Source of the DNA: Boesenbergia rotunda
Taxonomy: Eukaryota; Streptophyta; Magnoliopsida; Zingiberales; Zingiberaceae
DNA: 64,000 bases
Reading direction: 5' to 3'
Assembly (NCBI GenBank): GCA_024364735.1
Contig: JAGFNQ010004018.1
Location: 144,200 to 208,199, forward strand
The notes below the pieces were generated by a model. It worked only from the letters and a program-made list of their open reading frames with translations. It made no database searches and had not been told where the DNA came from. This document shows positions 10,557 to 21,641 of the stretch, piece by piece. A program made the translations under genes and the position numbers. Position 1 is the first letter of the stretch. Every line of letters begins with the position of its first letter.

Positions 10557-13039
10557 GATGTTTGACAATATCTTAAGTTTGATTGGCTGAAGGGACTAAA
10601 CCTTGGGCATTTTTTTTTGAAGACCCATTTTTGATCTTTTGGGGAAAACTTCTAACTTCAGCTCACTCTCCCCCCCCCCCCCCCCCCCCTTTTTGAAAAA
10701 AATATTTTGATTTCATTTGATCCTTTAGCAAGAGGAAAAATTTCTAACTTAAGCACACCTCTCCCCCTTTGTCATACATCAAAAATCACCAAAAATACTT
10801 GTACCAACATTGAAAATATTTGGTTCTTTTTGAAAATACTTAGTATAAATTTTTGAAAGCATAGCATAAAACTAAGTACCTAAATTAAAGAATTTCACTT
10901 TGAAAGTATTTTGTATTTGTATGAAAGTATTTTGAACTCATAAAACTTCTCACAAAAAAACTTTCATTTAGAAAAGATTTTTCAAAACAAATTGCACTTA
11001 AAAAATATTTTTACATGACAAATAGTGCACTTCGAAGAATTCTTTAAAAAAATGTTAGCATTTTGAAAAATATCTACACCCTTAAAAATATTTGCACTTT
11101 TCAAAACCATTTTGAAAAATATTTTGAATATCTTGCAAGTATTTTTTGAAAAATGTTTGAGCTTTTGAAAAGTGCAAGAACTTTTTTTGAAACATATTAT
11201 GAACTTGAAAAACATAAGTATTTTGAACAATATTATGAGTTATTTGAAAATGTTACTTGATTTATATTTTAAAAGTACTTAGAAAAATATTATTTTAAAA
11301 TATAATATTTTACTTGACTTGGTTTCTTTTCCAGTCTGACACAATCCTAGGAAATCTTGTTAACCACAAGGACATTTCCCTATGTGTCCTGGAAATTCTT
11401 CAAACTCAAGTAAATATTATTTCAAAATGTATTTCAAAGAAATTTTATAAGCCACAAAAAAATTTTTGACAAACAAACTAATAGTATTTTGAAAGACAAA
11501 TTACTTGTATTTTCAAAAGAATTTTGAAAACTAGTGTATTAAAACATATTATTTTGAAATGTTCAATAATTCTTTTAATTTAACCTTTCCCTAAACTTGA
11601 CACAGTCCTTGGAAGTTTGTTGACCACAAGTACTCTTCGTCTGAGTCTTTAGGGTTTAGTCCAGATCAAAAGAATTATTTAATAATTTCAAAAATAATTG
11701 CCAAAAAGGAATTTAGAAAAATACTTGTCAGAATGTTTTCTTTTGACTTAGACTTCCCCTACATTTGACACATCCTAGGAGTCCTTATAGATCATGAAGT
11801 AGACCTCCTCTGTGTCTTTAGGGTTTACCACGATCAAAAGAATGAACGATAGTATGATAATTTTCAAGAAGATAATCTTAGAAAATTCAATTTGGATTGA
11901 AGATAATTTTTAAAGCATACGTCTTTTCGAAAACATACATGATTGTGATTTAAAGCACCGTTTTTGAAAAATATTTTGAAGTTATAAGGTTGATTAAAGC
12001 ATAATTTTCAAAAAAAACTTTAAACAAAACTCCCCCTGACACCAACATCGTTTGACTCTATCTAAGTGACTTAAGGGTCTTTAGTGTTGACCTAAGAGGC
12101 TTGTGTCTAATTGTGTAGGTCAAACAAGTTTTGAAATGATATACTTTTGAACATGTATAATATGAATAAACAATCAGACAAGCATGAAATCCATAACAAC
12201 ATTACTATGGTAAAGCACTATTTTGAAAATAGATTTTTAGAAAGATATTCTAAGAGTTTTGGAAAATAATTTTGAAAAATATTTTTCAATTTATTAGTCC
12301 TTAACATCTCACCTATTCTAGATGTCTCAATACAGCAAGCATGGTTGCCTTAAGGGTGTATTGTGAGATGCTTGAATAATTTTGCTTAATTTATTGTTAA
12401 ATCTAATATTTAATCGAAACTTGTGTTAGCTTCAAATTTATCAAATACCAAAGTAAATTTGATTTTCGGTAATCGGCTTCCAGGTCTTGGCGTGGCACAG
12501 AGGCCTTCTTTGGCAGTAGCCTTATTGGAGCAACAACCCTTTCCTTGACAAAGCCTTTTATCGAAAATTCATTTTCAAATTACTTTTTGAAAAATTCTAG
12601 TCTAACTAGTTTAGGTCTTGGATCGGTAGCTTCGGCTAGTTCCACCAGACTAAACAGACCAAGTAGTATATACTTGACCTTATTAGAAGGGCTTTCCTAA
12701 CGTACTATCATCTCACCTCCACCTAATACTAGGTTGTTCAAGTTTTAATTAGTTTTTTCCTATAACCGTTCTAAATCATGCATAAATTTAATATGAATGA
12801 CATGACATATATTAAAAAAACCAGCAGATGCATGGCATGACAGTTATACATGAGTCAAACATTTCAGATTATTAAGTTTCTAAAAATATATCAAATTCTC
12901 AATTTGATACATGTCGTGTGAACCCGCGAATATGTCAACCCACTTTGACATATTTAATATTTTTAATTTAATTGTTGCAGTTTGGGTAAAATTTTATTTA
13001 ATTTGAGTTTAAGTTATTTAAGAGATAGAGTTAAGTTAA
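10557..13039 (-). other. A/T-rich internal non-coding region of element C
   Basis: About 2.5 kb of TTTTGAAAAATATTT-type sequence with no supportable gene. A run of 20 C lies at 10670-10689. A CTAGGAAATCTTGTTAACC-like block recurs three times (around 11350, 11600 and 11770), followed each time by a CTTTAGGGTTT-like phrase in the last two. Texture and position next to the PPT match the 3' non-coding region of element J (56223-57400). Confidence 0.6.
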
Positions 13040-13375
13040 TTGAAACAAATTTGAAGTTAAATTAATTAATTGAAGTTAAATTAATTAATTGAAGTTAAAT
13101 TAAGAAAGAATTATTTAAAGTTAAATTAATAAAGAATTATTTAAAGTTGAATTAATTAAGAATTATTTAAAATTGAATTAATTAAGAATTATTTAAAATA
13201 GAATTAATTAAGAATTATCTAAAGTTGAATTATTTAAGAATTATCTAAAGATAATTAATTAAGAATTATCTAAAGTTGAATTAATTTAGAATTATTTAAA
13301 GTTGAATTAATTTAGAATTATCTCTAGTTGAATTAATTTAGAATTATTTAAAGTTGAATTAATTTTTAATTTGAT
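13040..13375. repeat. Tandem repeat, about 26 bp, in element C
   Basis: A degenerate array of GAATTAATTAAGAATTATTT plus AAAGTT, roughly twelve units judged by eye. It is almost pure A/T with regular AAGTT phrasing. No coding role is visible. Confidence 0.8.
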
Positions 13376-13699
13376 TTAAATTTCAAAATTTCTGGGTTGA
13401 TTAAAAGTTGTGCATTTAATTTCATCATTTTCAATATTTCGAAATATCTGATTCTTTTACTATTTCTTCTTTATTTATCTTTTCAAGTTTTACTAATAAT
13501 TCTGATTTATTTGAATCTTTGTGAACTTTATTAACTATAGCCTTGATCTCAGAAAGTTCCATCTCCTCCTCATCCTCAAAATCTCATCATTCAATATCCT
13601 CAAAGTAGGTGGAGTAAATCAGGCCACTAGTTAATGTTTTGTACTAATCTTCAATATTATCTAAGAATTTGATAATTAAATTACAATCTATAAGAATTT

Positions 13700-14010
13700 C
13701 ATCTTCAATATCCTCAAAGTTATCCTCAGCAGTGTTAATTTCAGGATTATCCTTAAGAATTTCAAATTTAATTTCAGGATTATCCTTAAGAATTTCAAAA
13801 ATAATTTCTATATTATCACCAAGATTTTCAGAAATAATTTCTAGATTATCACCAAGATTTTTAGAAATAATTTTAGTATTATCTTCAAGAATTTCAGAAA
13901 TAATTTCAGTATTATCTTCAAGAATTTCAGAAATAATTTCTAGATGATTACCAAGATTTTCAGAAATAATTTCTATATGATCACCAAGATTTTCAAAATT
14001 AAAATTATTA
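13700..14010 (-). repeat. 33-bp tandem repeat coding an 11-residue acidic repeat
   Basis: On the minus strand one frame stays mainly open across the array and reads units such as EILKDNPEIKF, EILEDNTEIIS and NLGDNLEIISE. Each unit is 11 residues with conserved D-N and E-I positions. It lies downstream, in the gag sense, of the zinc knuckles at 14262-14450 and of the open stretch 14016-14228. It may be an expanded gag tail. Function is unknown. Confidence 0.7.
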
Positions 14011-14015
14011 GAATT

Positions 14016-14460
14016 TTAAGTATTAAAATTAAGATTAATTTCAGAATTAAAATTAAGATTAATATCAGAATTAATTTTAGAAATTAACGAATTAACATTA
14101 AGGATTACAAAGTTAATTTCTGATATTTTAGCATTATCTACTTTTGCTAAATGGTCATGCAAGATATTGATTTGACTATGTAATAATTCTAATTTATCCA
14201 AAAAATTATCAAAATTATCATATGACAATGCAGGAATTTGTAAATTGTTTGGAAAGTAAATTTTCCGTACCTTCGCCGGACACTTATTCTTGTAGTGTCC
14301 ATACTTTTCGCATTTGAAACACCGTATTTGACTTTGATCCCTCCGGACTCTGGGCGCTGGTGCCTCCTTTGCTTTCGGTGGTGTAGACCGAGTCTTACGA
14401 GTAGGACACTAATTTGTATAGTGCCCTCTCTCCTTGCACTTGAAACATATTATATGGAAT
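14016..14460 (-). pseudogene. Element C gag remnant with two zinc knuckles
   Basis: The minus strand encodes CFKCEKYGHYKNKC at about 14278-14322 and a second knuckle starting CFKCKERGHYTN at about 14410-14452. The second is broken by a TAG immediately before its last Cys. An open stretch (14228-14016, MSYDNFDNFLDKLELLHSQI) follows. Only about 110 bases separate the first knuckle from the PBS, so the gag N-terminal domain has been deleted. This is the only evidence that the internal region was once gag-pol. Confidence 0.7.
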
Positions 14461-14568
14461 TTAAAAATTGACATTTGAAATAAAATTATACCTGATTCAC
14501 CGCTGGGCTCCCCCTCAACTCCTGGCGTCTTTGCTCAGTCAACTGTTAGTCTGGTGAAGAGCGACCGA

Positions 14569-14580
14569 GCTCTGATACCA
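14569..14580 (-). other. Primer binding site of element C
   Basis: The plus strand reads GCTCTGATACCA, the initiator tRNA-Met PBS on the minus strand, two bases from the LTR at 14583. Confidence 0.9.
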
Positions 14581-14582
14581 CT

Positions 14583-16115
14583 TGTTGGACCAGTGCCGTC
14601 GATAGAGCGGGGTGATTATCGGCTGTAAAAAAAACTTGCGGAAACATCATAAAACTCATCTTTTGGATCTTCGTTCTGGACTCAGAGTTAGTGCAGCGGA
14701 AAATAAAGAGAACGAAGAAAACAACGAGACTTGTACACACGGGATTTACTTGGTTCCCAACCCCCCAGGGTCAGTACATCCAAGGCCTAAGCACGGGAAC
14801 ACCCGTCCACTAATGGTCTCCTTTCCGGACTTTTCGGAGGCAGAGAAACTCGTCTTACAGTGTACGATTTACAATCAAAATATTAAATAAATGTAAGTGC
14901 GGAAAGTAAATCAAACCAAATGAAAAGAATCAAAGCCTCGGCCGATCTAGATCTCCGAAGTGCCGCGCACTTCCTCCCGGAGCCTCTTTGGTCGCAGAGC
15001 TTCATCATTAGCGCGTTTCTTCTATTTGGAGTGCTCAGAATGATTCTGGAAGTTGTGTTATGAGCCTTGGGGTTGAAGCCCCTTTTATAGTCTTTATTAG
15101 GGCGCCTGTGATCACTGGGTGCTTTAATGGGCTTGGTCAAAGTTTATCTCTACGCCGAACTCGCCGCAGCAGATAACACTCTTGACCAGGGCACCCTGGA
15201 CCTCCCAGGCACCTCATTGAACCCAAGTCAAAGCTTATCGCTGCTTTGAACTCGCAGCAGCAGATACAACTTTCAACCAGGGCACCTGTAACATATGGGG
15301 CACCTGAATGAAGAGCCTGGTTTGCTTCCTTTCATTGAGGCACCCCAGTTGATGGGGGTGCCTAGCTCCTTTATGGCGCCTCCTTCAATGGGGTCGCCTA
15401 GCAGCCTGGCTTCTAGCTGCGTTGTGTGTTTGTTTGCCTACTTTATCTTCTATTCTAGGTACCTACAAGATACACAAATACAAAGAAAATACACACACCA
15501 TCTTATCCTAAACGAGATGGTTCTGACTTTAGATTTCTGCGAAACCCTAGGTCGAACCGACGCATGTTCCCACCCCCGGGAATGCGCCTTCAACCTACTC
15601 CTTTCAGGAGACGGTTGCCACCCAGTCCACTCGTGTGGACTTTTACTTAGCCTTCGATACTCTCGGATCTCGAGACGTTCGACCCTCGACCCGTCTCTAC
15701 TTATGTCCTTAGTCATTGCTCAGCTAAGTTGCTCAATTCCTCGGACCAAGACTTCGTGCCCAAACTCTAGGTCTAGGACTTAGGTGCCCAACCCTCGGCC
15801 AGGACTTCGTGCCCAATTCCTCGAACCAGGTCTTCGTGCCTAACTTCACTCATCAGAACTTTTGCTCAGCTTCACTCACCAGGACTTAGTGCCCAGCTTC
15901 ACTCACCAAGTTTTAGTGCCCAACTTCACTCACCAGGTCTTAGTGCCCAATTCTTAGAACCAGGACTTAGTGCCTAGGCTAACTAGGACTTTTCTTCACT
16001 TTGTTACACCTTTCTTGACTAACCCTTCCGTAGTTCAATGTATCACTGACTTAAGTATATTGTCAAACATTGAAACATTTAGAGGAGGACATCACTGATG
16101 CAACTTGCACCAACA
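14583..16115 (-). repeat. 5' LTR of element C (1533 bp)
   Basis: Starts TGTTGGACCA and ends GCACCAACA on the plus strand. A TATA box is on the minus strand (plus CTTTTATA, 15082-15089). Upstream of it in the element sense (15100-15430) is a cluster of GGCGCC/GGCACC palindromic words. Further out (15565-15640) are three short inverted repeats equivalent to those of the B family, then GACTTCGTGCCCAA-type repeats toward the terminus. The right flank starts GAAAC. Confidence 0.9.
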
Positions 16116-16665
16116 GAAACAAGGTGGGGCAAAGAAGGCGACAGGATCTCAGGGACCTCGGGCTGGCGTGAAGAAGCCGAAAGGCATGTGCTTCACGTGC
16201 AAGCAGACTGGACACTAGAAGGCAGACTGTCCCCGTCGTCAAGATAAAGGTATATCTTTTTCTTTAGTTATTGAAACATGCTTAGCAGTGTTATCGATCG
16301 GTACCTGGTGTGTAGATACGCGAGCTACTGATCATGTCTGTAATTCTTTACAGGGGTTCCAGGAAACCCGACGACTAGCTGATGGAGAGATTACCGTCTA
16401 CAGCAATGCTACGGAGGTGGCAGCTATTGCAGTGGGAGACGTTTATTTATCATTTGATAAAAATAAAGTTTTTATTTTAAGAAATTGCCTTTATGTATCT
16501 TCTTTTAGAAAGAACCTTGTTTCAGTTTCTAAAATAATAAGGGATGGGTATTCTATTTCTTTTAATGACCGTGTTGTTATAAAAAGGAATAGAGAGATTA
16601 TCTGTTCAGGTAAATTGGTTGGTAATTTGTATACTTTAGAACCAAAATCCTCATTATGCAAATAG
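16116..16665 (+). pseudogene. Copia-D gag end and protease
   Basis: The zinc knuckle CFTCKQTGH starts at 16189, with an in-frame TAG at 16216 where the residue after His should be. In the same frame comes the protease active site region TWCVDTRATDHVCN (about 16303), in which the usual Asp-Ser/Thr-Gly triad reads Asp-Thr-Arg. The open frame continues from 16288 to 16665 through NLVSVSKIIRDGYSISF, the usual copia protease-to-integrase spacer. The changed active-site residue and the stop make the product inactive. Confidence 0.85.
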
Positions 16666-17640
16666 AAGTAAATAACTCATCATCTAACCAAAATAAGAGA
16701 AAAGAACCTTCGAAGATGAACCAAACATATCTTTGTCATCTAAGACTTGGTCATATTAACCTTAGTAAGATTCAAAGGTTAATAGCCGATGAACCTTTGG
16801 GTTCATTGGTGGTGGAAGACTTCCCAACTTGTGAATCATGCTTCGAAGGTAAGATGTCCAAGAGGCCTTTCAAGGTCGAGGGGTATAGGGCTAAAGATGT
16901 GTTAGAGTTGGTTCATTCTGATTTGTGTGGTCCTATGTCTATCCAGGCTAGAGGTGGCTTTGAATACTTTATCTTCTTTATAGACGATTATTCAAGGTAT
17001 GGGTACATTTACTTGATGCACCGCAAGTCTGAATGCTTTGATAAGTTCAAAGAATTCAAAGTTGATGTGGAGAAACATCAAGGTAAAAGAATCAAGACAC
17101 TACGATCGGATCATAGTGGCGAGTACCTCTTGGGAGAGTTTAGGACTTACTTATCAGAGGCTGGGTTCAATCTCAATTATTTGCACCCGGTACGCGCCCA
17201 ACAGAACTGTGTAGCAGAGTGAAGGAATTAATAGGACTCTTATGGAGATGGTTAGATCAATGATGAGTTACACCGAGTTGTCGGAATCGTTCTGGGGATA
17301 TGCTCTGGAAACAACAATGTACAAACTGAACTTGGTACCATCTAAGTTAGTTCCTTCTACTCCCACAAAATTGTGGACTGGGCGAAAGCCTAGTCTAAGA
17401 CATTCGGATTTGGGGTAGTCCAGCACATGTGCTAATAGGAGATACTGATAAGTTGGAATCTCATATAGAAGTGTGCTTACTCATAAGCTATCCTAGAGGG
17501 ATGAAAGGTGGTTTATTCTATAGTCCTAAGAGTCATAGGGTGATCGTTAGCATGAATGCTCGATTCTTAGAGCAAGACTAGGTGATGAACCACAAGCCCA
17601 TGAGTAGAATAATTCTTGAGGAATTAAGAGGGGGCGTTCC
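16656..17640 (+). pseudogene. Copia-D integrase (broken, cut by solo LTR)
   Basis: The frame from 16656 carries HLRLGHINLSKIQRLI and CESCFEGKM (zinc-binding region), VHSDLCGPM (first Asp), LRSDHSGEYL (second Asp) and CVAE with the Glu directly before a TGA at 17220-17222. After that stop the sequence still resembles integrase (motifs like MVRSMMSY and LESHIEVCLLISYPRG) but with further frame changes. It ends at the insertion at 17640. Confidence 0.85.
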
Positions 17641-18580
17641 TGTAAGTACCCCTGGTTGATTTTGATGTGATCAACCAATTTATGTTGGGTCCTGATATAT
17701 TTAATCCCTCTGCTAAGTGTGTAGGAGCTTAGGTACGGAGGAAGTCGAGTGTAAGATGTAGCAGACGAGAAAGATTGTGCGGGGAAGTGAGATGACGGGC
17801 TTGGTACAATCCGAGGGATGCAGAAGCTGCGGAAGAGTACACCGGTGGATCGAGAAGGACGTACGCGATGCCCGAGGGATGGGAAACCAGAAGGAAGCAC
17901 ACTCGAGGGGCGAAAGGCCGAAGTCGGGGTTCAGGTGAGCCTAACTCTGATTGGCCGGAAATCACCCAGAAGATGAACCAAAAGACTAGTCAGTTTGACC
18001 ATGTTAAACCAGGCGCTGGAATAAAGAAAATTTAATTATTGCTAAGAAGACTCAAACTCTAGACCTCGGTAGCATATGTTGCCATGGTTACCAGTTGGGA
18101 TAACAGTTAATGACATTGAGATGCTGCCGATGATTCTACTTGAAGATGATAACATCAAAGTCTGAAGCAGATGATAAAATCTTAAAGGATAAGACCTTAT
18201 CCTTGAATCAGATCCAATGGATGCAGTTTAATCCCATCCAAGATCAACCATCCAGATTACATCCATGGATTAACGGCCAAGAGAAAATTCCTCAACAATC
18301 AACAATCCAGATTTATTCTCTTAGGCTATAAATATGCTTAGAGTTTCAACCTTTTCAATCAATCATTTTATTGATCCTTGTAAAATCTCTAAAATTCTAG
18401 CGTGCGATTTTTGTAAGGCTTCTCCGCCACAAGGAGATTTTTATTAAGCGCCCACTGCCTTGGAAGCAACGTTCTCAGTTGCAACCAAGTTTCATTTTTT
18501 TTAAAGATGAGTGCCTCCACTTTCATAATTTTTTTTTACTGTCTATGCACCCCCTCTAGTCGGTCCAACCCGATCCAATA
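17641..18580 (+). repeat. Solo LTR inside Copia-D pol (about 940 bp)
   Basis: Integrase-side coding ends at 17640 and pol resumes at 18586. The insert starts TGTAAGTACC and ends CGATCCAATA, whose final TA may be a decayed CA. Flanks are GTTCC (17636-17640) and GTTCT (18581-18585), a four-of-five match to a target duplication. A TATA box lies at 18327-18334. The end sequence CCCCTCTAGTCGGTCCAACC has the look of an LTR 3' end. Which family it belongs to is not clear. Confidence 0.75.
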
Positions 18581-18585
18581 GTTCT

Positions 18586-19957
18586 GACCTTAGTACCAAC
18601 AGTACAAGAGGACATACCATAGGTCACTGCACCACGTGTCACAGAAGATACACAGGTGGTACCTCGTCGTAGTGGGAGGGTTATTAGACAGCCTGAAAGA
18701 TTCATGTTATTGGGAGAGTCTTCAGACTTGGTCCCTAGCGAAGATGAACTGGATCCCTGGACCTATGGCGAGGCACTCCAAGATAAAGATGCGAAATCTT
18801 ACCAAAGGGCAATGAATTCTAAGATAGAATCTATGGATTCTAATCATGTCTCGGAGCTAGTAGAACCACCCAATGGTGTAAAAGCCATTGGATGCAAGTG
18901 GATCTACAAGAGAAACAGATGAGCATATGGGAAGGTAGAGACCTTCAAAACTAGGCTTGTTACGAATGGGTATACTCAGAAAGAGGGTATCGATTATGAG
19001 GAGACTTTTTCACGGGTAGCCATGCTTAAGTCTATCCAGATTCTCTTATCTATTGCCACTCATATGGGTTATGACGTATGGCAGATGGACGTCAAGACAA
19101 CTTTTCTTAATGGAAGTCTTGAGGAGACCATCTATATGAAGCAACCAAAGGGATTCATTGCGAAGGCCAAAGAGCATCTTGTGTGTAAGCTTAATCGATC
19201 CATTTATGGATTGAAGCAAGCTTCACGATCTTGGAACATCCGCTTTGATGAGGTAATATTCCAGTCATATGGATTTATTCAAAGTCCGGATGAGTCATGT
19301 GTATATAAGAGATGTGACGGAAACATAGTGGTATTTCTTGTGCTATACGTAGATGATATTTTGCTCATTGGCAACAATGTCAAAGTATTATCAGATGTAA
19401 GGGTATGGTTGTCCAAACAGTTTGATATGAAGGACATGGGAGAAGCGAGACACATCCTTGGGATCAAAGTTCTAAGCGATTGCCAGAAAAGGATGTTATG
19501 CTTATCTCAAGCTTCATTCATAGACACTGTCCTAGCTCATTTTAGCATGGAAAACTCCAAGAAAGGTTTTCTACCTTTCAGGCATGGAGTTTCTCTATCT
19601 AAGGAGATGTGTCCTAAAACATCAAAGGAGATAGACGAGATGAAGGCGGTTCCTTATGCGTCGGCTGTAGGAAGCCTCATGTATGCTATGCTATGTATGA
19701 GACCGGATATCTGCTTTGCCGTGGGCATGGTTAGCAGATATCAGAGTAACCCATGTCAGGGATATTAGACTGTGGTAAAGCATATACTCAAGTACCTGAG
19801 AAGGACTAGGTATTATATGCTAGTTTACCAGGCAGACCAATTCTTCCCTGTGAGCTATACGGATTCAGACTTTCAATCATATAGGGACAAAAGTAAGTCT
19901 ACCTCGGGGTATGTGTTTACTTTAGGAGGTGGAGCCATAGTATGGATGAGTGTCAAT
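18586..19957 (+). pseudogene. Copia-D reverse transcriptase and RNase H (broken)
   Basis: One frame runs from 18586 to about 19957 with in-frame stops near 18625, at 18920-18922 (TGA) and at 19766-19768 (TAG). RT motifs in order are GCKWIYKR, QMDVKTTFLNGSLEE, SIYGLKQASRSWNIRFDE, VLYVDDILLIGNN and YASAVGSLMYAMLCMRPDI. RNase H begins with SYTDSDFQSYRDKSKSTSGY and stops after GGGAIVW, where unrelated LTR sequence takes over. YVDD is intact. The stops at 18920 and 19766 fall at conserved Gly and Trp positions. Confidence 0.88.
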
Positions 19958-19993
19958 AGGCGAGATTTACTTACTTTAGGAAAAAAGTAAGTC

Positions 19994-20602
19994 TTTGATT
20001 TACCAATAGGCGAGATTTATTCTGTTAAATCGATAGACCCAGTAAGTTGGGAAATAATATTATTTACAAGGTGTGTTATTGATTATAGACGGAAATCGTG
20101 TCCTGGTGGGTCGGATTGATGATGCCCCCTTGATGAGCTTATAAAGTTCATCATGTTAAATCCTGCAAGTGGACTTGGTCCGACATGATGATAAGGATGA
20201 GTGATACTAATCAAAGAGTTAGATGTTGATTAATTAAAATTGTCAGTAATTTAAATTAATCAATGAGCATTCGATATCTTAAACACGGGGAGATACTTGT
20301 ACTCATAATAGGTGGAACCCATATTTAAATATGGGGGTTGGTGAGGTAGTTCAATGAAGATCTTTTAGTGGAATGAATCTTCATTAATGGATCGGGCCTT
20401 GATCCATTAGGTTGCCAAGACCCAACTCCTCCTCTTGGTCCCTATTGTAGCCCTATAAATACCCCATGGAGTCATGAAACCAAGGCATCTAATTCTTCAC
20501 CCAACCCTAAGCTTCTCCTCTCCTCCTCTCTCTCTCTTCTCTCTCCTAGGGCACGTCGACGGGTGGAAGGAAGTCATTTTCTTCCTCTTTCCTTCTCCTC
20601 CT
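19994..20602 (+). repeat. E-family LTR fragment, copy 1
   Basis: Homologous to 59085-59517, sharing the CGAGATYTATTCTGTTA phrase and the ATATGGGGGTTGGTGAGG phrase. A TATA box (TATAAAT, 20454-20460) is followed by a CT-rich 5' leader-like stretch, so this is U3 and R of an LTR. It is cut at about 20602 by the start of element F. No gene is present. Confidence 0.75.
20454..20460 (+). promoter_or_regulatory. TATA box of E-family LTR
   Basis: CCTATAAATACCCC precedes a CT-rich stretch, as expected for the transcription start region of an LTR. Confidence 0.6.
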
Positions 20603-21572
20603 TATTGGGGCAATCAGCCCAGGTATGATCTGGAGGATCATGGTTTTGATGTGTGTAGTCAATATGATTAAGTTAGGGTTTGTTGTTGGACTAATATGTG
20701 TATGAGAGTGTACAGGTGTACAGGTACACATAGACTTGGTTGGATGTCTTCAGGTGAAGGGTGACATGGAAGCAAGCTGGAGGATTGTGTCCGCATCCGA
20801 GGGACCATGTGCAGAGATGATGAGCCGAGGGACACAGACTTCGAGGCATGCGTGAATGATGGCATGGAGGCAAGCTCGAGGCTTGTGTGCGCATCCGAGG
20901 GATGGGAGCCGAAGATGAAGAGGGTGTGAAGGCAACATATTGAGACTGTGGATTGATGAGTCGACAAGGACGTGAGGGTCCGAGTGTGAGTGTTTGTACT
21001 CAGGAACAAAGCCAGAAGGGTTTGAGTGCGGAGAGAAATGTACTCGGGAAGGAAACCCTAGGCTTAGAAGGGGATCAGTCGATTGTTCCGGGAGCAGTCG
21101 ACTGGTAATGGCTGGGGATTCGAACGTTGGCTGTAACGGTCGAATCTGGGTCGGACCAGTCGACTGCCCTAGGGGCAGTCAGGTGGTAGAGGCCATTTAG
21201 TACTCGAGCTCTATTTAAAGGATCTCATTTAAGACTACTGTTCTTTGGCGAAACTTAATTGGATAGAGTGAGTTAGTAGCCTGTTGTGCTCAAGTAGTGT
21301 CCAAAGGTTTTGGAGAGGTTTCTCCACCCACGAGGAGCTATGCGATCTAGCCGGAGGTGCTCCGGAGAATCATCTACCGACGGATTAGGGATCGCCCACC
21401 TTACGGGTAGCCGTGGAGTAGGAGTATCATCTTTGAACCACGTCGGTATGTTTCTTCCTAGTTTTAGTTTAGTTTTCTTTTAGTTTATTCCGCTTGCGCA
21501 ACTAACAATTGTAGGGAAGAAATCGAAAATTGCTATTCACCCTCCCTCTAGCAAGACGTAAACGATCTAACA
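20603..21572 (+). repeat. 5' LTR of element F (about 970 bp)
   Basis: Matches 26619-27536. It starts TATTGGGGCA where the 3' copy has TGTTGGGGCA, so one terminal base has changed or the end was rejoined. CAGTCGACTG-type palindromes lie at about 21075-21182, directly before a weak TATA (21212-21219). It ends CGATCTAACA. Confidence 0.9.
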
Positions 21573-21574
21573 AG

Positions 21575-21586
21575 TGGTATTAGAGC
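21575..21586 (+). other. Primer binding site of element F
   Basis: TGGTATTAGAGC, one mismatch from the initiator tRNA-Met complement, two bases after the LTR. Confidence 0.88.
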
Positions 21587-21641
21587 GAAGGACCACTCTT
21601 GTTGGAATAATCGCCAAAGGAGCACAAGCTAGAGGAGAAAA

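Larger units (their letters stand above)
10148..16115 (-). mobile_element. Element C, non-autonomous Sirevirus-like Copia derivative
   Basis: On the minus strand the order is 5' LTR (14583-16115), PBS (14569-14580), 4-kb internal region, PPT (10543-10556) and a 3' LTR of which only about 395 bases remain (10148-10542). The two LTRs match from about 15748 onward. No integrase, RT or RNase H motif is visible in the internal region. It holds only gag-like zinc knuckles and a repeat-coding stretch. Membership of the Sirevirus group is inferred from LTR starts and from A/T-rich 3' sequence like that of element J. Confidence 0.8.
16116..19957 (+). mobile_element. Copia-D, truncated Ty1-copia element
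   Basis: The order gag zinc knuckle, protease, integrase, RT, RNase H on the plus strand marks a copia element. Its 5' LTR, leader and gag N-terminus are absent because the sequence abuts the element C LTR at 16115. Its 3' end is lost near 19957 inside RNase H. A solo LTR interrupts it at 17641-18580. It is a different family from Copia-A by its protease and integrase sequences. Confidence 0.88.

Noticed and set aside
20668..21009. Minus-strand frames with Ser/His/Thr-rich products near 20546-21009 and 26684-27024
   Set aside because: They occur at the same place in both LTRs of element F and consist of repeats; no independent support for a gene.
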